Assembly (NCBI GenBank): GCA_030679615.1
Contig: JAUXSJ010000121.1
Location: 1 to 7,131 of the forward strand
Reading direction: 5' to 3'
From: Parachlamydiaceae bacterium
GTDB lineage: Bacteria > Chlamydiota > Chlamydiia > Chlamydiales > Parachlamydiaceae
DNA: 7,131 nucleotides
The notes under the pieces are model-generated. The model saw only the letters and a program-made list of their open reading frames with translations, was not told the origin of the DNA and made no database searches. Below, piece after piece: positions 1-6,359 of the stretch. Numbering within the stretch: position 1 is the stretch's first letter; each line of letters starts with the position of its first letter. The position numbers and the translations under genes were made by a program.

Positions 1-427
1 TTGCAAAATAATAAGATTTAATCCATTTGTTTGCTTCTTGATTTGAAAGGATTTTCACCCCACCAGGAGTAGCCTTCATCGCTGCTGGAAGGCTACAACC
101 ATTTAAATACATTTTCTCATCTTCATCAAAAACATCCTTAAAAATAGAAATATTTTCCATAAAACGGCTATTAGCAAGCAATATCACTCTATCAGCAACC
201 TCTACGATTTGCGTGATTAAACAATAATAAATATAGAATTCTTTAATGCTCTTTTCTAAATTTTGCTTATTTGTCAACTCTGCTGGTAATGGCTCTCCCG
301 ATCTTTGTCTAAATTTAATCATTAAATCAGCGCGAGAATGAAAATCATCATATTCAGTAGAAGCCGTTCCATTAAAAATGGGGGTAATTGCATCTGGCCA
401 ATATCTTAAACTTGTATTTGTTATCAT
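1..427 (-). CDS. Unidentified protein, N-terminal 142 residues (gene runs off the left edge)
   Basis: An open frame runs from an ATG at 427 to the window edge without a stop, so only the first 142 codons are present. The start is well supported: a GGAGG Shine-Dalgarno at 433-437 lies 5 nt upstream, and a promoter lies just before it. The protein begins MITNTSLRYWPDAITPIFNG and is a soluble-looking mix of charged and aromatic residues. There is no signal peptide and no obvious membrane span. A helical, hydrophobic patch (about residues 65-85, with YIYYCLITQIVEVADRVILL) is probably a buried amphipathic helix. I do not recognise the family and see no catalytic motif. Codon use is AT-rich like that of its neighbours, giving no sign of recent transfer. 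It is separated from the dnaG pair by 106 nt and has its own promoter, so it is probably an independent unit. In an intracellular bacterium a lineage-specific or host-directed protein is possible, but nothing here shows it. Confidence 0.75.
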   Translation of the reverse strand, partial: MITNTSLRYWPDAITPIFNGTASTEYDDFHSRADLMIKFRQRSGEPLPAELTNKQNLEKSIKEFYIYYCLITQIVEVADRVILLANSRFMENISIFKDVFDEDEKMYLNGCSLPAAMKATPGGVKILSNQEANKWIKSYYFA

Positions 428-452
428 TTTTACCTCCAAATAGATTAGTTAA

Positions 453-481
453 AGATTATTCTTTAAAACCTATATTGTCAA
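453..481 (-). promoter_or_regulatory. Sigma-70-type promoter of the left-edge gene
   Basis: On the minus strand a perfect -35 hexamer TTGACA (476-481) is followed after exactly 17 nt by TAATCT (453-458), a weaker -10 match. Transcription would start near 446, giving a leader of about 20 nt that contains the GGAGG site before the ATG at 427. The perfect -35 box in the correct place makes this the best promoter in the window. An alternative -10, AATAAT, overlaps it with a 15-nt spacer. The call rests on sequence pattern only. Confidence 0.6.
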
Positions 482-533
482 AAAATATATATATAACTGC
501 TTTTAATTGAATTAAAGAGGAATAAGCTAGAAT

Positions 534-956
534 TTATGGGAGGAAACGCTCTTTATCTTCAGGCCTTGGGATAACACAAACATCATTCGAAAAAAATCGA
601 TGACGATGTTTAGCAAATAAACGATAAGACCAATCAAAAAGAAATGAGGGAAGAAAAGATAGCCATCCCAATAAAATCCAATAGCTACCCAAAAGCCATA
701 AAATTCGCAAAACAGATTTTGATAATATATAAATTTGAGGCTCGTTTGATTGATAATTCTCTACTAAAATCAAACTATCAACCTGTTTAATCTCATTATT
801 TTGATTTTTCAATACTTTTGAGGCTGTTTCTCCTCGGAGGGGGGCAAAAACAAATTGGTGTTTATGATCTTCTTTTAGTAAAAATTGAACTGAACGATCA
901 CAAAATCCACAAGTATCATCATATAAAACTAAATGAGGGCTTTTATTTTGTTCCAT
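534..956 (-). CDS. DCC-family (DUF393) thiol-disulfide oxidoreductase-like protein
   Basis: The 140-residue protein matches the DCC/DUF393 family pattern (Bacillus YuxK relatives), small thioredoxin-like proteins presumed to act in thiol-disulfide exchange. The N-terminus shows the family signature at residues 10-22: a hydrophobic strand, Asp13-Asp14, then a C-x-x-C pair (Cys16, Cys19). The C-terminus has the usual family ending, YRLFAKHRHRFF (111-122), followed by Cys127. Between them residues 82-108 are strongly hydrophobic and Trp/Leu-rich. This is normal for the family and may be a membrane-contacting helical hairpin rather than a true span. Length is typical. The ATG overlaps the last 14 nt of dnaG, and an AAGG lies a few bases upstream inside dnaG, so translation is probably coupled to the primase. 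No promoter of its own is seen. Partner proteins and substrate are unknown. The family call is firm and the biochemical role is inferred. Confidence 0.88.
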   Translation of the reverse strand: MEQNKSPHLVLYDDTCGFCDRSVQFLLKEDHKHQFVFAPLRGETASKVLKNQNNEIKQVDSLILVENYQSNEPQIYILSKSVLRILWLLGSYWILLGWLSFLPSFLFDWSYRLFAKHRHRFFSNDVCVIPRPEDKERFLP

Positions 957-2739
957 TTAGTGCCTTAACTTGAGGTGAACTTCTTTTTAAATCATCAAAT
1001 TCTTTGATTAAAACATTAATTTCTTCATCTGAACATTGGCCACTTTGAATGCGCATTTTAATCGCTTCACGTTTTTCCATCCAATTTCTATTTAAAATCT
1101 TTTGAATCGTTTCAGTCAACTGTTCTTCTGCTCTATCCTTATTGACTTTTTTTTGCATTAAATCAGTCATTAATAATTGAGTTTCATCGTCATTAGAATC
1201 AATAGCTAACGACAATAAATCTGAAGGACGATTATCTCGATAATTTCTAAAATACACTTCAAATAATTTTTGACATACTGGAACATGTAAATCTTCTTTT
1301 ATTAAATTAAACGAAACCAATTCAATAAGATTGTTTTTTTCTTGCCCCAACAAGCACATCCATCGTAATAAGTCTGTTTCCAAAATACGATCTGGGTCAA
1401 TCGTCTGAGTTCCAATACTTGCATTTTTTTTCACATAAATATTAGGAGTAACCTCTAACCCAACACCCACATAATTTTCAGGCACTTTCATTTGATGAGC
1501 TAATTTTCTTAAGGTTTCATGCACCATGACAGGATGGTTCCATTCACGAATAATTTTAGTTGCATTTTGTATCACTTCATTTTTTGCTGCAGGAGAATCT
1601 AAGTTTAATCCTTTTGACAAATGCTTAACTAAAAATGAAAGGTAATCAGAACTCGTTTCAAGCATAGCTAAAAAAGCTTCTTTCCCTTGGTTTCTTAAAA
1701 AAGTATCTGGATCTTCACCGTATGGTAATGAGATAATACGTGACTCTACTCCTTCTTTTTGAAACAAATGACCAATTTTAACTGTGGCTTCTTCTCCGGC
1801 TTTATCTGAATCTAATGCTAAAAAAACTTGATGCACCCCTAATTTAACTAATTCCTGAACATGACCTTCTCCAAAAGCGGTTCCTTGACCAGCTACCGTG
1901 ATATCAAATCCTTCATGAATGAGTCGCAAAGCATCAATTTGGCCTTCTACAATAATTGCTTTGCGTTCTTTCATCATTCGTTTTCTAGAGTAATTAAAGC
2001 CAAATAATACGCGTGATTTTTTAAAGAGAGATGTTTCTGGAGTATTGACATATTTGCCACCAAAAGTTGCCTCTTTATATTTTCGACCAGAAAATCCAAT
2101 GACCTCTCCACTATATTGATGAATTGGAAACATAATTCGTTCTGAAAAGAAATCACGAGTTTGGCCATGTGAATTTGTAGCGATTAAACCTGCGGCTAAT
2201 AATGTGTCGTCCCGAATATGTTTTAATTGCATAGCTTTTCGAAAAACACCTGGTGCTTTAGGAGCTAATCCGATCTGAAATTGTTGAATAAAATCAAGAT
2301 CAATCCCTCGTTGATATAAGTAATTCAGAGCTTCTTCGCCTTCAGCTGTATGTAAAAGACAAAATTGATAAAACTGACAAGCGTGGAGAAGAGCTTCCTT
2401 CAATAACTGTTTATTTGGCCCACTTTTTTCTTCAGTCCCATCTACTTTTTCTAAATGAACATGAAAACGTTGAGCTAAGCTTTCAATTGCATCAGAAAAA
2501 TTTAATTTCTGATAGGTCATTAAAAACTGAATAGCATCTCCATGAGCGCCGCAACCAAAACAATGGTAATGTGTATCCCCTTTTTGAATAATAAATGAAG
2601 GACTTTTTTCATCATGAAAAGGGCAAAGCCCTTTATAAGCGCCTCCAGTTTTCTTCATTTCTACATGAGAAGAAATCACTTCTAATAAATCGATACGTTG
2701 TCTCAAGTTCTCTAAACTTTCTTTACTAAAAATTGGCAT
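943..2739 (-). CDS. dnaG: DNA primase DnaG
   Basis: This protein synthesises the RNA primers for lagging-strand and origin replication, working with the replicative helicase DnaB. At 598 residues it has the usual bacterial DnaG length. From the ATG at 2739 the order is: N-terminal CHC2 zinc ribbon with Cys39, His42, Cys60 and Cys63; catalytic-core N-domain with ERIMFPIH (about 200-207) and GFSGR; Toprim domain with VEGQID (Glu265) and LALDSDKAG (Asp310, Asp312), the metal-binding acidic residues; the EDPDTFLR segment just after it; and a helical C-terminal region from about 440, where the DnaB-interacting domain normally sits. I chose ATG 2739 over the in-frame TTG at 2760. AAAGGA lies just before this ATG, the protein then begins like other primases, and the TTG would add only MIVLKEK and has no ribosome binding site. 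It is transcribed divergently from recD2 and overlaps the downstream DCC gene. No rpsU or rpoD neighbour is present, unlike the classical macromolecular-synthesis operon. No convincing promoter was found in the AT-rich 2740-2856. Confidence 0.97.
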   Translation of the reverse strand: MPIFSKESLENLRQRIDLLEVISSHVEMKKTGGAYKGLCPFHDEKSPSFIIQKGDTHYHCFGCGAHGDAIQFLMTYQKLNFSDAIESLAQRFHVHLEKVDGTEEKSGPNKQLLKEALLHACQFYQFCLLHTAEGEEALNYLYQRGIDLDFIQQFQIGLAPKAPGVFRKAMQLKHIRDDTLLAAGLIATNSHGQTRDFFSERIMFPIHQYSGEVIGFSGRKYKEATFGGKYVNTPETSLFKKSRVLFGFNYSRKRMMKERKAIIVEGQIDALRLIHEGFDITVAGQGTAFGEGHVQELVKLGVHQVFLALDSDKAGEEATVKIGHLFQKEGVESRIISLPYGEDPDTFLRNQGKEAFLAMLETSSDYLSFLVKHLSKGLNLDSPAAKNEVIQNATKIIREWNHPVMVHETLRKLAHQMKVPENYVGVGLEVTPNIYVKKNASIGTQTIDPDRILETDLLRWMCLLGQEKNNLIELVSFNLIKEDLHVPVCQKLFEVYFRNYRDNRPSDLLSLAIDSNDDETQLLMTDLMQKKVNKDRAEEQLTETIQKILNRNWMEKREAIKMRIQSGQCSDEEINVLIKEFDDLKRSSPQVKALNGTK

Positions 2740-2752
2740 TTTTTCCTTTAGA
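2740..2752 (-). promoter_or_regulatory. Ribosome binding site that sets the dnaG start
   Basis: Read on the minus strand, CTAAAGGAAAAA immediately precedes the ATG at 2739. The AAAGGA core is correctly spaced for that codon and falls inside the extra codons that a TTG start at 2760 would translate. This decides the start in favour of the ATG and gives a 598-residue primase. Confidence 0.7.
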
Positions 2753-2856
2753 ACAATCAATATTTACTAAATATATTTTGAACATAATTTTACCATTCTG
2801 CCCCTAAATTTTAATATAAAATAAATTCATTTGATTTATTTAAAAAATTTACAAGT

Positions 2857-3034
2857 AGGTCAGTCTATCAATCTGCGGTACCAAGGGACTAGTTTAACGC
2901 AAAGACGGAGAGGCGAGAAGACGAGGAGAAAGAACATTAATATTTAAAAAATAAACGTTCTTTCTCTGCATCTCCCCGCCTCCCTGTCTCTGCGTTAAAC
3001 CGCCTCTTGGTATCGCAGATTGATAGACTGACCT
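2857..3034. repeat. 178-bp long inverted repeat (MITE-like hairpin element)
   Basis: The left arm (2857-2935) and right arm (2957-3034) are reverse complements over almost their whole length, around a 21-nt AT-rich loop. The outer 29 nt of each arm differ at one position. Then comes a short unmatched stretch (6 versus 5 nt), then 44 nt with 8 mismatches. The arms are distinctly richer in G and C than the flanks. The left arm is purine-rich on the plus strand and contains four 8-nt units beginning CG at 2898, 2906, 2914 and 2922. The right arm holds the matching units at 2963-2994. No coding potential, transposase or clear target-site duplication is seen. It lies between divergent genes, so it has no transcript to terminate. 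Best read as a dispersed miniature inverted-repeat element or a structured non-coding locus. The structure is certain and the class is inferred. Confidence 0.85.
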
Positions 3035-3057
3035 TTTATCCTAAAATTAAATCAACC

Positions 3058-3086
3058 TTGTTTTTGTTGTTACTTTCAGCTATGCT
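3058..3086 (+). promoter_or_regulatory. Candidate promoter of the recD2 operon
   Basis: TTGTTT (3058-3063) and TATGCT (3081-3086) are separated by 17 nt. Each matches four of six consensus positions of the housekeeping promoter. Transcription would begin near 3093, only about 15 nt before the recD2 ATG, and the ribosome binding site AAAGGGA (3097-3103) would still be included. The promoter sits 24 nt beyond the right arm of the inverted repeat. This is a pattern match only. Confidence 0.4.
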
Positions 3087-3096
3087 CATTCCTATT

Positions 3097-3103
3097 AAAG
3101 GGA
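3097..3103 (+). promoter_or_regulatory. Ribosome binding site of recD2
   Basis: AAAGGGA ends 4 nt before the ATG at 3108 and supports that start codon. No alternative in-frame start with a comparable site lies near it. Confidence 0.65.
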
Positions 3104-3107
3104 TAGC

Positions 3108-5270
3108 ATGGAACAAATTAGCGGCTTTATTGAGCGCATTACTTTTCAAAATTCAGAAAATGGTTACACAATTGCACAATTAAATATTGGAGAAAAGTCT
3201 TCATTGGTTTGTGTCGTTGGGATTATGCCTGATGTAAAACCTGGTGAAACTCTCCGTTGTTTTGGAACTTGGAAAAATCATTTAGTTCACGGTCGCCAAT
3301 TTGAAGTCAGTCATTTTAAAGTAGAAACTCCAGCCGATGAATTAGGAATTCGTAAATATCTTAGTTCTGGATTAATTAGAGGAATCGGCAAAAAATATGC
3401 TGATAAAATTGTTGATCAATTTGGAGTCAATACACTTACAATTATTGAAGAAAATCCAGAAAAACTCCTCGAAGTTCAAGGCTTAGGAGCTAAGCGTGTA
3501 GAAAAAATTAAATCTTGTTGGATTGAGCAACATTCTATTCGAGATGTCATGGTTTTTCTTCAATCCTATGGAGTCAGCCCCGGCTTTGCGCAAAAAATTT
3601 TTAAAACCTATGGCAAACAAAGCATCGCAAAAGTTAAGGAAAATCCTTACACTTTAGCTCAAGATATATTTAGAATCGGCTTTAAAACGGCTGATACGCT
3701 CGCTCAAAAAATGGGCATTCCCAAAGACTCTCCTGTCAGATTAGACGCGGGTATTGAATATATTTTGATTCAAATGTCTGGAGAGGGTCACACTTGCTTT
3801 CCTCTTTCTCAACTTAAGCTTGAAGCTGAAAAAATGTTTGAAGCTAAGCCCGAACAAATTGATGAACGAGTCGCTTATTTAAAAGAAAATGACCGGATCG
3901 AAGTTAAGGATCTTATAGTCGAAGGAAAAAAAGAATGTTTTGTTTGGCTAATCACACTCTTTAGGGCTGAAATTGGAATTGTAAGAGAACTAAAACGTTT
4001 AAAAAAAGGTTCTTCTCATTTACGATCGATTGATCCAATAAAAGCTTTAAAATGGGTTCAAGAAGAATTAAACATTGAATTAGCAAAAAATCAACAACAA
4101 GCTGTTGCTTCAGCTTTTACAGGAAAGCTACAGATCATTACTGGCGGTCCTGGAACCGGTAAAAGTACAATCACCAAGGCTATTTTAGCTATCGCGAGCA
4201 AATTAACTTCAAAAATTGCGCTAGCAGCTCCTACGGGTCGTGCAGCAAAGCGCATGAGCGAAGTCACACAACACAAAGCAACTACTTTACATTCTTTACT
4301 TTCTTATCAATTTAAAACGGGTGGATTCAAATTTAACCGAGAAAACCCCTTAGACATTGATCTGATTATTATTGATGAAGCAAGCATGATTGATACTTAT
4401 TTAATGTTTAGTGTTTTAAAAGCTATTCCTGATCATGCACGCGTCATATTTGTTGGAGACATCAATCAGTTACCCAGTGTAGGGGCTGGAAATGTTCTAA
4501 ATGACATGATTCATTCTTTAACAATTCCTGTAACTACTTTAAATGAAATTTTTCGACAAGCTGCTGGTTCAGCAATCATCATGAATGCGCATAAAATTAA
4601 CCAAGGCAAATTTCCGGAGCTTTATCATGGAAAAGAGGGTGACTTTTTTTTCATTGAAGGGTTAGAAAATCAAGATGTTCTTCATCATATTATCAAGCTT
4701 GTTTCGCAGAGACTTCCCAATAAATATGGCTACAGTCCAACTTCAGACATCCAAGTTTTAACTCCTATGAAAAAAGGAATTATTGGAACTGAAAATCTAA
4801 ATCAAAAACTTCAAGAAATTTTAAATCCAAAAGAATTCGGATTATTCCGAAATGGTCAGCGTTTCCAAATTGATGATAAAGTCATGCAAATTCGTAATGA
4901 TTATAAAAAAGAAGTTTTTAATGGAGATATTGGCTATATTTTAGCCATTGATCCTGAAGAACAAGAGGTAATCATTAAATTTGAAGATCGTGAAGTTCCA
5001 TATGAATATTCCGACTTAGATTCAATTGTTTTAGCCTATGCGATTTCTATCCACAAATCTCAAGGTAGCGAATACCCTGTTGTAGTAATCCCTGTACATA
5101 CTAGTCATTTTATGATGCTCCATCGAAATCTTTTGTATACAGGATTAACTCGAGGAAAAAAACTAGTCATTTTCGTAGGGACAAAAAAAGCTATTGCGAT
5201 TGCAGTAAAAAATAATCATGTTCAGCAACGATACACTGCTCTTCTACAAACGTTAATGGAATTCCTTTAA
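3108..5270 (+). CDS. recD2: RecD2-type ATP-dependent 5'-3' DNA helicase (SF1B)
   Basis: This is a 720-residue superfamily 1B helicase of the RecD2 (RecD-like, YrrC) type, which in other bacteria unwinds DNA 5' to 3' in repair without RecBC. RecD2 is told from RecBCD-type RecD by its N-terminal extension. Here there is a small N-terminal domain (1-75), then helix-hairpin-helix motifs around 90-106, 123-135 and 186-203. The motor follows: Walker A GGPGTGKST (346-354, Lys352), Walker B IIIDEAS (Asp423, Glu424), GDINQLPSVG (450-459), the SIHKSQGSEYP motif (647-657) and YTGLTRGKK (677-685) with the Arg682 finger. Length is close to Deinococcus RecD2 and shorter than the Bacillus form. It is the first gene of a likely operon. 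The next gene begins 2 nt after its stop, suggesting translational coupling. All motor motifs are intact, so the enzyme should be active. Confidence 0.96.
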   Translation: MEQISGFIERITFQNSENGYTIAQLNIGEKSSLVCVVGIMPDVKPGETLRCFGTWKNHLVHGRQFEVSHFKVETPADELGIRKYLSSGLIRGIGKKYADKIVDQFGVNTLTIIEENPEKLLEVQGLGAKRVEKIKSCWIEQHSIRDVMVFLQSYGVSPGFAQKIFKTYGKQSIAKVKENPYTLAQDIFRIGFKTADTLAQKMGIPKDSPVRLDAGIEYILIQMSGEGHTCFPLSQLKLEAEKMFEAKPEQIDERVAYLKENDRIEVKDLIVEGKKECFVWLITLFRAEIGIVRELKRLKKGSSHLRSIDPIKALKWVQEELNIELAKNQQQAVASAFTGKLQIITGGPGTGKSTITKAILAIASKLTSKIALAAPTGRAAKRMSEVTQHKATTLHSLLSYQFKTGGFKFNRENPLDIDLIIIDEASMIDTYLMFSVLKAIPDHARVIFVGDINQLPSVGAGNVLNDMIHSLTIPVTTLNEIFRQAAGSAIIMNAHKINQGKFPELYHGKEGDFFFIEGLENQDVLHHIIKLVSQRLPNKYGYSPTSDIQVLTPMKKGIIGTENLNQKLQEILNPKEFGLFRNGQRFQIDDKVMQIRNDYKKEVFNGDIGYILAIDPEEQEVIIKFEDREVPYEYSDLDSIVLAYAISIHKSQGSEYPVVVIPVHTSHFMMLHRNLLYTGLTRGKKLVIFVGTKKAIAIAVKNNHVQQRYTALLQTLMEFL

Positions 5271-5272
5271 AC

Positions 5273-6337
5273 ATGGCAAAACGAAAAAAAAAATCGATTC
5301 TTCAATTACCCATTTTGATCAAAAATTCATCAATTTCTGCCATTATTTTTCTTTTTGCATGGGTTTTATTTCAGCTCGTTGGTCATTTTCCAACAGCAGC
5401 TTCAGTCAGACTTCCTTCATCTCAAAACTCCTTCGAATTATATTCCAATCAAACTCAAGACAATCTAACTAATCTTTATGTTAATTCAATCGATCAAGCA
5501 AAAACATCTATTACCTTATTAATTTATGCTTTAATGGATGAAAATATCATTGGTGCTTTGAGAAAAAAAACAGATGAAGGCGTGCCTGTACATATTGTAT
5601 GTGACGGTAAAGCTTCTCCAGGAATCACCAAGAAAATCCCAAAATCTATCTGTATAAGACATATGGGTGAAGGATTAATGCATCAAAAAGTATTGATCAT
5701 CGATCAAGAGCAAATTCTAATAGGATCAGCTAACTTAACTTATAGTTCTTTAAACACTCATGGAAATTTAATTATTGGCCTCAACAATCCCTCTTTAGCT
5801 CAAGCTCTTATCCAAAGAGCAGAAAAAATGGATGAAGATGGATCTCCTTTACCTGTGATGCAACTAGAAACAAATGCAAATGAACAATTGATAGAATTTT
5901 GGGCTCTACCTAATGAAAAAGCTGCAGTTAATCGCGTCATCAAATTATTACAAACTGCGCAAAAATCCATAAAAGTCGCCATGTTTACATGGACTAGAAT
6001 CGATTTCACGAATGAGTTGATTGCTGCCTCTAAAAGAGGAGTTCAAGTAGAAGCTGTATTAGATCGTTATTCTGCAAAAGGTGCTGGCGCAAAAGTTTTA
6101 AATTTATTAAAACAAGGAAAAATTTCTGTCACGTTAAGTACCGGCCAAGGATTACTCCATCATAAATTTGCTTATATCGATGATTCGATCCTAATTAATG
6201 GATCAGCAAACTGGACAATGGCAGCGTTTAATAAAAATTTCGACAACTTTATGGTCATTCATTCACTAACGTCTGATCAACAAAATAAAATGAATCAACT
6301 TTGGAAAACGATTAAATCTAAATCTTCAAAAAGTTAA
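5273..6337 (+). CDS. Membrane-anchored or exported phospholipase D / HKD nuclease-family protein
   Basis: The 354-residue protein carries two complete HKD catalytic motifs: His137-x-Lys139-x4-Asp144 followed by GSAN (151-154), and His296-x-Lys298-x4-Asp303 followed by GSAN (310-313). The PLD superfamily covers phospholipases, cardiolipin/phosphatidyl transferases and DNA/RNA phosphodiesterases, all using a phosphohistidine intermediate. Having both motifs in one chain means it can form the active site as a monomer, unlike Nuc-type enzymes with one motif each. The N-terminus is very basic (KRKKK, 3-7), followed by a hydrophobic segment at about 21-37. This is either a signal anchor or a long signal peptide with possible cleavage near the TAAS at 41-44, so the catalytic part should face outside the cytoplasm. 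It lacks the second membrane span and the length of standard cardiolipin synthases. Start is the ATG 2 nt after the recD2 stop, with only a weak upstream TGGA. Substrate cannot be told from sequence. Confidence 0.9.
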   Translation: MAKRKKKSILQLPILIKNSSISAIIFLFAWVLFQLVGHFPTAASVRLPSSQNSFELYSNQTQDNLTNLYVNSIDQAKTSITLLIYALMDENIIGALRKKTDEGVPVHIVCDGKASPGITKKIPKSICIRHMGEGLMHQKVLIIDQEQILIGSANLTYSSLNTHGNLIIGLNNPSLAQALIQRAEKMDEDGSPLPVMQLETNANEQLIEFWALPNEKAAVNRVIKLLQTAQKSIKVAMFTWTRIDFTNELIAASKRGVQVEAVLDRYSAKGAGAKVLNLLKQGKISVTLSTGQGLLHHKFAYIDDSILINGSANWTMAAFNKNFDNFMVIHSLTSDQQNKMNQLWKTIKSKSSKS

Positions 6338-6344
6338 TTTATTT

Positions 6345-6353
6345 AAAAAGGAA
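6345..6353 (+). promoter_or_regulatory. Ribosome binding site of dapB
   Basis: AAAAAGGAA precedes the ATG at 6360 by 6 nt. It lies within the 22-nt gap after the HKD gene and supports both the start codon and co-transcription without a separate promoter. Confidence 0.6.
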
Positions 6354-6359
6354 ATCATT

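Noticed and set aside
500..517. AT-rich imperfect palindrome after the DCC gene as a terminator
   Set aside because: The stem is almost entirely A-T with a bulge and would be unstable. The T run that follows on the minus strand is about 14 nt or more further on and merges with the promoter of the next gene, so I do not call it.
1974..2168. Small minus-strand open frame inside dnaG
   Set aside because: It lies in another frame fully within the primase coding region, which has intact motifs, and has no recognisable protein features of its own.
2739..2760. TTG at 2760 as the dnaG start, giving a 605-residue protein
   Set aside because: It lacks a ribosome binding site, and its extra codons contain the AAAGGA site of the ATG at 2739. 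The ATG gives the normal primase N-terminus.
2813..2818. TATATT on the minus strand as the dnaG -10 box
   Set aside because: No acceptable -35 sequence lies at 16-18 nt, and such hexamers are expected by chance in this very AT-rich stretch.
2857..3034. Bidirectional transcription terminator
   Set aside because: dnaG and recD2 are transcribed away from this hairpin on both sides. The stem is also far longer than an intrinsic terminator, and the TTTT after the right arm is short.
2857..3034. CRISPR array
   Set aside because: There are only two copies, in inverted orientation, with no regularly spaced direct repeats or spacers and no cas gene.
4091..4276. Minus-strand open frame opposite the recD2 Walker A region
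   Set aside because: It is an antisense shadow of a well-conserved helicase motif region, with no start signals or family resemblance.
5800..6009. Minus-strand open frame within the HKD-family gene
   Set aside because: It is an antisense shadow of a gene with complete catalytic motifs and has no independent support.
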